Below, piece by piece: positions 1 through 8,792 of a stretch of 64,000 bases of DNA. Each line of letters starts with the position of its first letter. Positions within the stretch are counted from its first letter, which is position 1. The notes beneath the pieces were generated by a model. That model was not told the origin of the DNA and searched no databases. It worked only from the letters and a program-made list of their open reading frames with translations. Source of the stretch: Fen-1254 sp963778945. Its GTDB lineage: Bacteria > Bacteroidota > Ignavibacteria > UBA10030. The stretch spans positions 217,606-281,605 of the forward strand of contig CAVZWL010000008.1 of NCBI GenBank assembly GCA_963778945.1, written 5' to 3'. The translations under genes and the position numbers were made by a program.

Positions 1-1071
1 TGCGCAGGCTACGATTCCGGTCAAGCGTTCCCGGTCATCGAGAACATAGGCGTAGCGGTACAGCTCCAGTTTTTCGCATTCCTTCCTGATGCGTTCCAGC
101 ACAGCTGCCGCCGTTTCCGAAGGCCGCGCCGTAATGAAATTGGTGTTCATAATTCCCCCCACACTGTATGCGGAATAGCGGGAAAGTTCTTTGAGTTCCT
201 GCGTTTTTTCTGCCGGCAGGGAAGCATAGACAGCCTGCCGTTTTGCATTTTCACAGGCATCAAGAAGATCTACGGCTTCGTCCATCTGCATTTCATTGAT
301 CATCGGCGCGAGCTTTTCCGGTTCGAGCGATTCCACGATCTGCAGGCGGTTTTTAAACTGCATTTCCTGCAGCGTCTGTGCCGCCGTAAAATGATCGAGA
401 GAGAGAATCAGGGCTGTCCGTTCTTCCGTGCCGAGGTCTTCCAAAATATCTGCAAGATCGGCCGGGTGCATTTCCGAAAGCTTGGATGAGTCCATTTTTA
501 TCTGCACGGATGAATTGACGGTTTCGGTTGCCGTGGGCTGCACGTATTTCCACGAGACGAAGCGGTCTTTGATATCGCGGTCGGTGACCCAGCGAAAAGC
601 GGCATTCACGATGCGCAGAAAGCCGAGACGGCGTAAAATGCCGCGGACACCGATATCGATATGCACGACCCAGAGATTCGAAATCTCTTTGGATTTATCT
701 TCGATGAGAAGCTGGAGATCGTTGACACGGACAATTTTATAGCCGCTGATGGAAATGATTTGTTTGTCCAGAAACGTTTTGCGGATAAGAATTTCGTTTT
801 CCGCGCCCCGGACAGCATCCGTTCCATCCGGAGGAAGTTCGACGCCGATATGTTTTTTAAAAACAAAACGCTTGACGCACGTCCATGGAATATATTTTGG
901 GGGTTTGCCGTGTGCAGTCTGCACAATCAGTCCGGTGACGCGCGGATAGACTTGCGATGTCGATGCGGCGAAGTCGACCAGCTTGCCGATGCGTCTGTTC
1001 GTACCGGCATGGTAGACAGGCAAAGAGAGAAACTCACTCAAGTAAGAAAATTTTACGACATCAAGCGTCAT
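1..1071 (-). CDS. PRC-barrel / MgtE-N / CBS domain protein (partial)
   Basis: The minus strand stays open from an ATG at 1071 to the left edge, about 357 codons, so the C-terminus is missing. The N-terminus (about residues 5-75) reads like a PRC-barrel, with LSEFLSLPVYHAGTNRRIGK. The middle has the repeated helices of the MgtE cytoplasmic domain (KLSEMHPADLADILEDLG, then LEPEKLAPMINEM). The sequence then enters a CBS domain (GGIMNTNFITARPSETAAA, YVLDDRERLTGIVA). In this family these domains sense Mg2+ or nucleotides and accompany a divalent-cation transporter, sometimes encoded separately. No membrane segment is visible in the part present, so it may be a soluble regulator paired with a transporter outside the window, or the front of a fused one. 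There is no strong Shine-Dalgarno before the chosen ATG, and an in-frame TTG upstream is possible. Confidence 0.8.
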   Translation of the reverse strand, partial: MTLDVVKFSYLSEFLSLPVYHAGTNRRIGKLVDFAASTSQVYPRVTGLIVQTAHGKPPKYIPWTCVKRFVFKKHIGVELPPDGTDAVRGAENEILIRKTFLDKQIISISGYKIVRVNDLQLLIEDKSKEISNLWVVHIDIGVRGILRRLGFLRIVNAAFRWVTDRDIKDRFVSWKYVQPTATETVNSSVQIKMDSSKLSEMHPADLADILEDLGTEERTALILSLDHFTAAQTLQEMQFKNRLQIVESLEPEKLAPMINEMQMDEAVDLLDACENAKRQAVYASLPAEKTQELKELSRYSAYSVGGIMNTNFITARPSETAAAVLERIRKECEKLELYRYAYVLDDRERLTGIVACA

Positions 1072-1313
1072 GACATCCCGTTCTGATTCGGTCAATGCTG
1101 CCGTTCTGCATCGTTCTCGAGAGAATCTATCGGCTGCGAGAACGAGCCGCATCTTTCTTTGACTCACCGGCGATTTTAAAAATAAGAATTCTTTCCGAGA
1201 AAAAAAGCATGAGGGGCGGACATTTTGCCGAGAATCTATCCGCTCAAAAGCTGGCGTTAGTCGAGTTTTTTTCTATCTTATAGAAAGACATGTCATTGAA
1301 CGAAAGGAAAAAA

Positions 1314-2237
1314 ATGGCGACACCCGAATATGTATTTCTCGACGGTAAAATTCTTCCCTATGCAGAAGCAAAGGTCGGCGTTATGACGCACGGATTAAAT
1401 TACGGAACCGGGATCTTCGGCGGCATCCGCGGATACTGGAATGACAAAGAAAAACAGATGTTCGTGTTTCGTCCGCTCGATCATTACAAGAGATTTTTGG
1501 AATCCGGCAAATTGCTCCGCATGGAGCTTCCGTACACAAAAGAGATTCTCACGCAGTTCACCATCGATCTCATTCGTAAGCAGGGATATAAGGAAACCGT
1601 TTACATTCGCCCTCTTGCGTTTTACGGAGACGAAATCATCGGTGTCCGCCTTCATAACCTGACGCCCCGGATGGCGATTGCCATCGTGCCGTTCGGCCGC
1701 TATATCGACAGCCCTGGGGCGCATGTGACAATTTCCTCCTGGCGCCGCGTGGACGACAATATTATTCCCGCTCGCGGCAAAGTGGTCGGTGCATATGTCA
1801 ATTCGGCTCTTGCAAAATCCGATGCACAGCTTGCCGGATTCGACGAAGCGGTTGTTCTCGACCAGAGCGGCCACGTCTCGGAGGGTTCGGCAGAAAACAT
1901 CATCATGCTGCGCAACGGCGTTTTTGTAACGCCTCCCGTTACGGAAAACATCCTGGAAGGCATTACGAGAAGGACGGTTTTGCAGATGATTCAAGATGAA
2001 CTTGGAATGCCGGTGCAGGAACGATCGATCGACCGTACGGAACTGTTTTTAGCAGATGAAATATTCTTTGTCGGCAGCGGCGTTCAAATTGTGCCGATTA
2101 CGAAGATCGATTTTCGGGTCATAGGCGCCGGAACCATCGGACCGAACACAAAGAAAGTTATGGATCTTTACTTTGATGCGGTGCACGGTAACATGCAAAA
2201 ATACCGATCCTGGTGCGTGCCGGTTTATGAGAAGTAA
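1314..2237 (+). CDS. ilvE: Branched-chain amino acid aminotransferase (class IV)
   Basis: This is a fold-type IV PLP aminotransferase of about 307 residues, the usual length. It transfers an amino group between glutamate and the branched 2-oxo acids in the last step of Val, Leu and Ile synthesis. The N-terminal motif (YVFLDGKILPYAEAKVGVMT, then HGLNYGTGIFGGIRGY) is typical. The likely PLP lysine lies in PARGKVVGAYVNSALAKSDA, and the cofactor-binding region is SGHVSEGSAENI. An in-frame ATG exists 24 bases upstream, but the ATG at 1314 has GAAAGG about seven bases before it and gives the standard N-terminus. The gene diverges from the MgtE-N protein and converges on the DUF5700 gene. D-amino-acid transaminase is an alternative substrate class in this fold, but the GGIRGY segment favours BCAT. 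Confidence 0.93.
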   Translation: MATPEYVFLDGKILPYAEAKVGVMTHGLNYGTGIFGGIRGYWNDKEKQMFVFRPLDHYKRFLESGKLLRMELPYTKEILTQFTIDLIRKQGYKETVYIRPLAFYGDEIIGVRLHNLTPRMAIAIVPFGRYIDSPGAHVTISSWRRVDDNIIPARGKVVGAYVNSALAKSDAQLAGFDEAVVLDQSGHVSEGSAENIIMLRNGVFVTPPVTENILEGITRRTVLQMIQDELGMPVQERSIDRTELFLADEIFFVGSGVQIVPITKIDFRVIGAGTIGPNTKKVMDLYFDAVHGNMQKYRSWCVPVYEK

Positions 2238-2270
2238 GAATACAGAATTCAGAAGTAAGAATACAGAATT
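2231..2270. repeat. Short direct repeat at the end of ilvE
   Basis: A 19-base unit, GAAGTAAGAATACAGAATT, occurs at 2231-2249 and again at 2252-2270. The first copy overlaps the ilvE stop codon (TAA at 2235-2237), so the last codons of ilvE lie inside the repeat. Confidence 0.85.
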
Positions 2271-2298
2271 TAGAATACAAATAATGGTTCGTCGTGCT

Positions 2299-2425
2299 GA
2301 GTTCTTAGTGCGGAAGTTAAAAAACAACAATGAAGCGAAATTATTTTTTGTGTTGAATCTCATCTCCGCCCGGTAAGATTCTTATAATGCCTCAGGTTGA
2401 GCCAAGAACAACGCACTAAGAACTC
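2299..2425. repeat. Inverted repeat in the ilvE / DUF5700 convergent gap
   Basis: GAGTTCTTAGTGCG at 2299-2312 is the exact reverse complement of CGCACTAAGAACTC at 2412-2425. The 14-base arms are about 100 bases apart, between two converging genes. The spacing is too wide for a simple terminator, and no transposase lies between the arms. Confidence 0.7.
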
Positions 2426-2438
2426 ATGAACCTATACT

Positions 2439-3521
2439 TTATCGTCTTCCGCATGCCTTTTGATAGGTCTCAACGAAAGAACGGAATCCATGAAGAAGCG
2501 TTTCGGTTAAGGCCCGTCGTCCCAGTTTCGTGTCGATTTCGTACGCCATACGCATGCCGCCGGTTGCGCCGTAATTCCCCGTAAACGACCCCGAAAGATT
2601 TGCATTCATCAGCAATTCTTGAGCGCGGGCCGGCGCCAGGGCCGGTGAGCTGAGCTCGTTGAGCGCTTTGTTCAAATTATCCAGCGACTGCGAAGTTTCA
2701 ACAAACCATGCCTGTGAAAGCGGCCTTCCGACGCGATGGATTTCCATGGAAAGATAATACGCTATGCCTTCGTTTTGCACGATGTCGAGTAAATAGTCCG
2801 CCGGAGTACGCGGCTTTGTAGAATCGGGAAGGGATTGTTTAAGAACGGAATAGGTAGCGTGGAAACATTCATGAGCCAGTGTCGAGAGCAGTTCAAGGTA
2901 TTGTACCTGCACGGCCGGTTCGGTTTCCAGTACGCGCAGAAGATTGACAATAATGACCGGCTCCCCGTCGTTCTCGCCGACAAAGACCGGTTCACTGCCA
3001 TGCCAGACAACGCGCCGCACGAACGCTTCGGTCCGCTCGTTTCCCATAGCGACCACATAGACATGGAAAGATGCGGAAATTTTCGTGTCGATTGGAAAAT
3101 ATGCGGAGAGCGTTGCCACAACACGCGAATCGAGACGGTGCTTTTTCGCTTCTGCAAGAAGTTTTCTTAATTCGACGATATGTTTCTTGACCGGCAGCAA
3201 ACCATAAATATCCTTGTCATACTGGCTGCCGTTGCGAAAATTTTTAAGGGACTGCAAAAAATCTCCCTCCGGACGATTGGTGCGCGCCAGTAAAACGCTT
3301 GTTGCCGCGGCAAGCCGGTTGCCGGGGAGTGCGGCAACTGCTTCGGGATTCGAACTGCGCCAGTCGAAATAATCGACAAGCTGCTCGGCGGCGCTGTAAT
3401 CGACATTGAATGAAACATCAAAATTTGTTTCGGGCTGAGCGTGTACCTGCAGCGTAATCAAAATAATGCAGAAAGGCACAATGAAGAAAAAGGGCTGTTT
3501 GATGCATAAATAAAATTTCAT
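2439..3521 (-). CDS. DUF5700-type putative zinc metallopeptidase, exported
   Basis: This is a 360-residue protein with a cleavable signal peptide (hydrophobic stretch to about residue 28, ending VHAQ). The central motif HECFHATYS (about residues 215-223) is an HExxH zinc site. A glutamate about 35 residues further on, in QNEGIAYYLSMEI, is placed like the third zinc ligand of gluzincins. This arrangement matches DUF5700, described as putative zinc-dependent peptidases. The substrate is unknown. The ATG at 3521 has GGAGAG seven bases upstream. The protein is probably periplasmic or surface-exposed. It stands alone: the gene downstream (ilvE) faces it and the one upstream (rarD) diverges. The family assignment rests on motif and layout only. 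Confidence 0.72.
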   Translation of the reverse strand: MKFYLCIKQPFFFIVPFCIILITLQVHAQPETNFDVSFNVDYSAAEQLVDYFDWRSSNPEAVAALPGNRLAAATSVLLARTNRPEGDFLQSLKNFRNGSQYDKDIYGLLPVKKHIVELRKLLAEAKKHRLDSRVVATLSAYFPIDTKISASFHVYVVAMGNERTEAFVRRVVWHGSEPVFVGENDGEPVIIVNLLRVLETEPAVQVQYLELLSTLAHECFHATYSVLKQSLPDSTKPRTPADYLLDIVQNEGIAYYLSMEIHRVGRPLSQAWFVETSQSLDNLNKALNELSSPALAPARAQELLMNANLSGSFTGNYGATGGMRMAYEIDTKLGRRALTETLLHGFRSFVETYQKACGRR

Positions 3522-3848
3522 AGATCACTCTCCGAAGAAAAAAGTAAGCGGAAAGGAGGAGGATTGCAACGCCTTCCGTGAAAATTCGACGGCGGAAACT
3601 GCCTTTTGTTCCTTTGCACTCCGGCGATCCGGAATGCCGAACCATGCACTGCAATACAAATCACTTTTTTTGTGCTCGACGAAAATGTTTTTTATCGACG
3701 AAAAACGGTATATTGAAACTAGTGCTGTGGAAATAATGCACTTCTGCACGGCAAAACACAATTTTACTTGATTGAAGCGGCACGGGAATCATTCTTTCTC
3801 TGCCGTACTGCAGATGATGCGGCAGCAATTTTAAAACAATCCGCGATA

Positions 3849-3895
3849 AGCAGCCCCTCATGATGGCGCTGCTTTTTTCGTTCAAATCCGAATGA
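3849..3895 (+). promoter_or_regulatory. Hairpin with T-tract and overlapping 11-codon leader ORF before rarD
   Basis: AGCAGC at 3849-3854 pairs with GCTGCT at 3868-3873, and six T residues overlap and follow the right arm, so it resembles an intrinsic terminator. The same bases hold a tiny ORF, ATG at 3860 encoding MMALLFSFKSE, whose TGA (3893-3895) overlaps the rarD ATG (3892-3894). rarD has no Shine-Dalgarno of its own. This may be an attenuator with translational coupling. There is no plus-strand gene upstream for it to terminate. Confidence 0.4.
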
Positions 3896-4788
3896 GCCGC
3901 AAAAAAGGAATTTGGCACGCAATCGGGGCGTATACAAGCTGGGGATTGCTTCCGGTATACTGGAAGCTGCTGCGTCATGTGCCTTCCATACAGCTTCTCA
4001 GTCATCGAATTGTCTGGTCTTTTTTTGCCTTGCTGGCAGTTCTTCTTGTTCTGCGGCAATGGAGGTCTTTCCGGAAAGCCGCCTTTACGCCTCATGTCGT
4101 AAAAGTGTATCTTATGGCCGCACTTCTGATAGGCGTCAATTGGGGGACATATGTCTGGGCAGTCAATACCGGACACATGGTGGAAGTGAGTCTCGGATAT
4201 TTTATTAATCCGCTTTTAAGCGTACTTATGGGAGTTGTTTTTTTCCATGAACGGCTGCGCAGGAGGCAATGGATTCCCGTCGTCCTTGCCTTCCTGGGGG
4301 TTGTGTACCTTGCCGTCGTTTTTGGTTCGCTTCCATGGATTGCCCTGGTGCTTGCACTTTCGTTTGCATTGTATGGAGCGGTAAAAAAAATAGCGCCGTT
4401 GAATTCGCTTTACGGTCTTACAATGGAAACCGGAATCCTGGTCCTTCCGGCGCTTTCATTTCTTGTGCTTTCCGACTTTTTCGGCAGCGGTGTCTTTCTT
4501 CATGCAGGAATATTGTCGGATGTTCTTCTGGCGGGTGCAGGTCTGACAACAACGATTCCGCTCCTCATGTTTGCTTCAGCGGCGCAGAAAATTCCCCTCT
4601 CGCTCATCGGCATCCTGCAGTATATTTCTCCGACACTGCAGTTTTTACTCGGAGTTTTTGTCTACGGAGAACCCTTTTCGTTTCTGCAGTTTATCGGATA
4701 CAGTATCGTGTGGGCCGCGCTGATTATCTTCGGTGTAGAGGGGTATGCAGCTTACCGCACTTCGGTTGTCACGGCGGAGATGCGTTAG
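3892..4788 (+). CDS. rarD: RarD-type EamA transporter
   Basis: This is a 298-residue integral inner-membrane protein with about ten hydrophobic segments. The N-terminus KGIWHAIGAYTSWGLLPVYW is the hallmark of RarD in the DMT/EamA superfamily. Further RarD-like segments are NWGTYVWAVNTGHMVEVSLG and GYFINPLLSVLMGVVFFHER. RarD proteins were named for chloramphenicol sensitivity, and their natural substrate is not firmly known. The length is normal. Start context is unusual: there is no SD, and the ATG overlaps the stop of a short leader ORF inside a hairpin. The gene is monocistronic and followed by a short unassigned gap. Confidence 0.9.
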   Translation: MSRKKGIWHAIGAYTSWGLLPVYWKLLRHVPSIQLLSHRIVWSFFALLAVLLVLRQWRSFRKAAFTPHVVKVYLMAALLIGVNWGTYVWAVNTGHMVEVSLGYFINPLLSVLMGVVFFHERLRRRQWIPVVLAFLGVVYLAVVFGSLPWIALVLALSFALYGAVKKIAPLNSLYGLTMETGILVLPALSFLVLSDFFGSGVFLHAGILSDVLLAGAGLTTTIPLLMFASAAQKIPLSLIGILQYISPTLQFLLGVFVYGEPFSFLQFIGYSIVWAALIIFGVEGYAAYRTSVVTAEMR

Positions 4789-4971
4789 CAATGATCCGGC
4801 GCAGTTTAATTTTGAGGAATAAAAAAATGCTGCGATTCAAGTTGCTGCCGTTGACAAAGAAGTAAATTGTAAATAGTGAATGGCCGCAAAAAGCCGCTTC
4901 TTCCCGCCCTTTGAACAGGAAAAACCGTCATCCCGGCTGTGCTTCTTCGGAAAGATACTTATTTTTAGCTG

Positions 4972-5385
4972 TCAGCTGCAATATTTATCCAGCGCGTCGC
5001 GTGCGTTTGCATGGTTAAGATCGGCTGCTTTTTGAAAATCAAGGCAGGCGCCTTTCCGATCTTTTAAGCCGATTCTGCACATGCCTCGCATGTAATAGGC
5101 GTTTGCAAAATTTGGACTCAATTGTACAGCCTGATTAAAATCCGTCATCGCATTTGTGAAGTCGCGTAAATTAAACCGGCAGATACCGCGATAATTATAG
5201 AGCTTTGCATCGGCTGGATTCAGTTCAATTGCTTTTGTAAAATTCGTAATTGCTCCGTTGAAATCCTGCTTGGAAGCGCAATCGATTCCGCTGTTATAAA
5301 AAGACTCTGCAGTCTGAGCAAAAGAAGATTGCAAAAAGAAAGGAAGAAGGAGCATCACCGATAAACAACGTTTTCGAAGTTTCAT
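4972..5385 (-). CDS. Exported TPR protein
   Basis: This 137-residue protein has a signal peptide (MKLRKRCLSVMLLLPFF, cleavage near SFAQ) followed by about three tetratricopeptide repeats. These include FNGAITNFTKAIELNPADAK, the segment FTNAMTDFNQAVQLSPNFAN and a last, weaker one. TPRs are protein-interaction scaffolds, so the protein probably acts in the periplasm or on the envelope. A longer reading from an ATG at 5409 is possible, but the ATG at 5385 has GGAGG correctly spaced (plus-strand ACCTCC at 5391-5396) and starts directly at the signal peptide. It lies downstream of the GNAT gene on the same strand with a 215-base gap, so it probably has its own promoter. No partner is evident. Confidence 0.85.
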   Translation of the reverse strand: MKLRKRCLSVMLLLPFFLQSSFAQTAESFYNSGIDCASKQDFNGAITNFTKAIELNPADAKLYNYRGICRFNLRDFTNAMTDFNQAVQLSPNFANAYYMRGMCRIGLKDRKGACLDFQKAADLNHANARDALDKYCS

Positions 5386-5600
5386 TGCTAACCTCCGTAT
5401 TTGCTTCAACAGCTTTTCTCACACGTGTTGAATATGGCAGAACGGTAGCAGTTTTTATGCTAGGAAGCAAATGGAAAAGAGCAGAAAAACACCACAGCGC
5501 ATGTAAAACAGGGGAAAGACGGCGGCAAAGAGGCCAATCAACCGAAAAATCTCATGGCTTAAGCCCGGTACGGTCATTCTCAGCATCAAGAATCATTGTT

Positions 5601-6722
5601 TTAAAGCGTTTTTTTGTAGCATCTCCGGCGTTTATGCTGCCTTGCATCGTAGAAGCGCCATTGCGCCTGAATTTTGGCGTTCCCCTCAAGCTCTCTATTT
5701 GTTTCGACTTTCTGAATATTATGCTTGATGAATGCTTTATGCATTTCATAAATAAGGATTGCATTGATTCCCTTGTTTTGCAGATCGGGACGCACAGCGG
5801 TCAGATAGAGGTCTGCTTTTCTGTTGTTTTTGAGGGCTTTCAAAATATAAAACAATCCGAACGGGAAAAGCCGTCCGCTGCTTTTGAGCATGGCATGAGA
5901 AAGCGAAGGCATTGCAATGCCGAACGCTGCAACTCTGTTCCGTGCATCGAGCACGACTGGAACAAATTCCGGAAGAATAAAACCGAAATATTGCTTGATA
6001 TACATGTCCACCTGCTTGTCGGAAAGCTCGACGAACCCGTATAAATCTTTATAAGCGGAATTCAACACCGCAAAAATTTCCTTTCCATACGGTTTCATTT
6101 CTTTAGCTTTCCGTACGGCAAGGACTTTCAGATGATTTCTTTCCAGCGCAATCTCGGCGATGCGTTTGATTTTTTCCGGAATTTCCGGATGCATCGTAAC
6201 TTCAAACTCGATCCAGTCCGTATCTTTTACATATCCTGCGCGTTCGATATGCCCCGGGTAGTACGGATAATTATAGATCGATCCCAGCGTACTGATTTCT
6301 TCAAATCCCTCGACCAGCGTCCCTTCGCCGTCCATGTCTGTAAATCCGAGAGGGCCGTGGATATGATCCATACCGCAGGCCCGGGCCCAGGATTCTACGG
6401 TGTTTAAGAGTGCGGAAGAAACTTCCGGATCGTCGATAAAATCAAACCACCCGAAACGGGCAGTCTTCGCATTCCATTTTTCATTAAAGCGTTTGTTGAT
6501 AATGCCAGCGACTCGGCCGGCGATTTTTCCGTTCTTTAAGGCCAGCCAATATTTTGCATCGCAAAAATCGAAAGCAGGATTTTTTTCTTTCCGCAGGTAA
6601 TTTAATTCGTCGGTACGAAGAGGAGGCACCCAGTACCTATTAGTACGGTATAAGACGTATGGATATAACGCAAATGTTTTTAATTCGCGCCGCGTTGTAA
6701 CTTCTCTAATTTGCACTGCCAT
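5601..6722 (-). CDS. GNAT-superfamily acyltransferase-like protein
   Basis: This is a 373-residue soluble protein. The N-terminus (VQIREVTTRRELKTFALYPY, then VPPLRTDE) and the segment HGPLGFTDMDGEGTLVEGFE are typical of a two-lobed GNAT-like family common in Bacteroidota and other phyla. The second lobe carries the acetyltransferase core (YLTAVRPDLQNKGINAILI, VETNRELEGNAKIQAQW), where QNKG corresponds to the acetyl-CoA loop. The C-terminus FYDARQHKRRRCY is also typical of the family. Substrates are not established; some members have been mislabelled GTP cyclohydrolase. The ATG at 6722 has GGGAGG seven bases upstream. No functional link to the neighbours is visible. Confidence 0.75.
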   Translation of the reverse strand: MAVQIREVTTRRELKTFALYPYVLYRTNRYWVPPLRTDELNYLRKEKNPAFDFCDAKYWLALKNGKIAGRVAGIINKRFNEKWNAKTARFGWFDFIDDPEVSSALLNTVESWARACGMDHIHGPLGFTDMDGEGTLVEGFEEISTLGSIYNYPYYPGHIERAGYVKDTDWIEFEVTMHPEIPEKIKRIAEIALERNHLKVLAVRKAKEMKPYGKEIFAVLNSAYKDLYGFVELSDKQVDMYIKQYFGFILPEFVPVVLDARNRVAAFGIAMPSLSHAMLKSSGRLFPFGLFYILKALKNNRKADLYLTAVRPDLQNKGINAILIYEMHKAFIKHNIQKVETNRELEGNAKIQAQWRFYDARQHKRRRCYKKTL

Positions 6723-7141
6723 ATCTCGACCTCCCGGCCATGAAGAAAAAGTCCTCTTGGATAATGGGACGATTTGCCTTCATTAGACCTATCCATTGAT
6801 TACCTGACATAATATGTTACAAAAGTGCAGAACAAGAAGCAACCGCCCCTGTCTGCCGAATGAACATTATCTCTTCTCCGGATACATTATGCGGTGTTTA
6901 AAGCGGGGACGGAGGCAGCAGCCAATATACCGGACTCTCTTTGAAGATGCGCCGGGCCGGATCTGGAGAGTCCCATTTTCCTTATCGACAAGAGGAACCG
7001 GAGGAATTTTAAAATAGTGGTTCCCTTCCAAAAAATACCTTGGTTCTTTCGTAATAATTTTTAAATTACTATGGTTAGCGCAGCGCCGCAGTTCAAAAAT
7101 CTTTCCACCAAAGTTACTCATCAATTCAACGAGGGTACTGT
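6723..7141. other. Intergenic region between the GNAT gene and glnK
   Basis: This is a divergent gap of about 420 bases. Short ORFs on both strands lack convincing starts or family features. GAGGG eight bases before the glnK ATG is a usable SD. I looked for a sigma-54 GG-N10-GC element, which often controls glnK-amt, and did not find a clear one. Confidence 0.5.
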
Positions 7142-7480
7142 ATGAAAAAAATTGAAGCAATACTTCGCCCGCATGCCGTTGACGATATTCGTCTGGCGTT
7201 ACAGGAAGCGGGCTTTCATGGAATGACCTTGTCGGAAGTCAAGGGTTTCGGCCGGCAAAAAGGCCATACCGAGATTTACAGAGGGGCAGAATATCATATA
7301 GATTTTTTGCCGAAGGTTAAGCTGGAAATTGTTGTACCGGAAGCACGGGTTGAAGAAGCGCTCTCGATCATCATACGCTGTGCAAAATCCGGAAATGTCG
7401 GCGATGGAAAAATATTCGTTGTGCCGGTTGAAGAAGCCATACGTGTGCGAACAGAAGAAACGGGAGAGGATGTACTATGA
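7142..7480 (+). CDS. glnK: P-II nitrogen regulatory protein
   Basis: The 112-residue length is exactly normal for P-II. It carries the signature VKGFGRQKGHTEIYRGAEY with the T-loop tyrosine (about residue 51) that is uridylylated in many bacteria. It also has the C-terminal signature GNVGDGKIFVVPVEEAIRVR. P-II proteins bind 2-oxoglutarate, ATP and ADP and report nitrogen status. Next to amt, the GlnK role of plugging the ammonium channel is expected. Its stop overlaps the amt start (ATGA), which indicates translational coupling. A GlnB-like role in addition cannot be excluded. Confidence 0.95.
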   Translation: MKKIEAILRPHAVDDIRLALQEAGFHGMTLSEVKGFGRQKGHTEIYRGAEYHIDFLPKVKLEIVVPEARVEEALSIIIRCAKSGNVGDGKIFVVPVEEAIRVRTEETGEDVL

Positions 7481-8703
7481 AAGTAGATACAAACGATTTG
7501 ACCTGGATAATGATTTCCACTGCGCTTGTTATGCTGATGACGCCGGGACTGGCGCTCTTTTACGGCGGTATGGTGCGCCGTAAGAACGTTCTCGGAACAA
7601 TCATGCAAAGTTTTATTGCCCTTGGCGTCATTACGCTTCAATGGGTCCTGTGGGGCTACAGCCTTTCCTTTGGTCCGGATTGCGGACATGTTATCGGAAA
7701 TTTATCATGGGCGTGTCTTTCCGGCGTCGGCCTCGAGCCGAATCCCGATTATGCCGCAACCATTCCGCATCAGGCATTTATGATTTACCAAATGATGTTT
7801 GCCATCATTACTCCCGCACTTATCACCGGTGCAGTTGCCGAACGTTTTAAATTCAAAACCTACATCGTCTTTCTTCTTTTATGGTCTACGTTCGTATACG
7901 CGCCGATTGCTCACTGGGTCTGGGGTATGGGCGGATGGCTTCGGTCTTTGGGCGCTTTGGATTTTGCCGGAGGATTTGTGGTGCATATCAGCTCGGGCAT
8001 ATCCGCGCTTGCCGCAGCCGTTGTTCTGGGACATCGTAAAAATTACGGTCACGATCTTTTACCGCCGCATAATTTAACAATGACATTAACCGGCGCTGCG
8101 CTGTTATGGTTCGGCTGGTTCGGATTCAATGCCGGCAGCGCATTAACCTCCGGTACGTTAGCCCTTACCGCTTTTATCAATACACAATTCTCTGCTGCTG
8201 CTGCAACCTTATCCTGGATGTTTATAGAATGGTACAAGCGCGGCAAACCGACCGTGCTCGGAGCCGCATCAGGAGCGATTGCCGGACTCGCCGGTATTAC
8301 ACCCGCTGCCGGATTCGTCACTCCGCTTGCAGCGATCGTTATCGGACTCTGTTTGGGCGTTGTCTGCTATTGGGGTGTTTCGCTGAAAAAATATATGAAT
8401 TTGGATGATTCCCTCGATGTAGTAGGCGTTCATGGCGTGGGCAGTGCATTCGGCGCAATTTCAATCGGCTTGTTTGCAACCACGGCAATAAATGCAGCAG
8501 GAAGAAACGGACTTTTTTACGGCAGTTCATCTCTTCTCGGCATTCAGGCGTTCAGCGTCGCAGTAACCGCAGTTTTCTCATTTACTATGACCTGGCTGAT
8601 ATTAAAAGTTCTCCAGAAAACAATGGGTCTTCGTATTCAAGGTCAAGAAGAAGAAGAAGGACTTGACCTGAGCCAACACGGAGAAAGCGGCTATATGTTT
8701 TAA
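7477..8703 (+). CDS. amt: Ammonium transporter
   Basis: This 408-residue Amt/MEP/Rh-family channel has about 11 transmembrane helices. The start LTWIMISTALVMLMTPGLAL and the Amt signature GGFVVHISSGISALAAAV are clear. The pore twin histidines are in FVVHISSG and VVGVHGVGSA. It moves ammonium or ammonia across the inner membrane under control of GlnK, encoded immediately upstream with an ATGA overlap. The N-terminus lacks the cleavable signal found in some Amt proteins. The tail is acidic (a run of glutamates) and cytoplasmic. Confidence 0.95.
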   Translation: MKVDTNDLTWIMISTALVMLMTPGLALFYGGMVRRKNVLGTIMQSFIALGVITLQWVLWGYSLSFGPDCGHVIGNLSWACLSGVGLEPNPDYAATIPHQAFMIYQMMFAIITPALITGAVAERFKFKTYIVFLLLWSTFVYAPIAHWVWGMGGWLRSLGALDFAGGFVVHISSGISALAAAVVLGHRKNYGHDLLPPHNLTMTLTGAALLWFGWFGFNAGSALTSGTLALTAFINTQFSAAAATLSWMFIEWYKRGKPTVLGAASGAIAGLAGITPAAGFVTPLAAIVIGLCLGVVCYWGVSLKKYMNLDDSLDVVGVHGVGSAFGAISIGLFATTAINAAGRNGLFYGSSSLLGIQAFSVAVTAVFSFTMTWLILKVLQKTMGLRIQGQEEEEGLDLSQHGESGYMF

Positions 8704-8792
8704 TCGAACCCGGCGAAAAGCTCGCAGCAGGTTTTTGCTTGATGGCCGCGATAATCCGGACAAGCATCGTGCAAGCGCATTCGCGGCAGTTC

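Noticed and set aside
5385..6044. Long plus-strand ORF opposite the GNAT gene
   Set aside because: It is the shadow of the acyltransferase and has no family feature.
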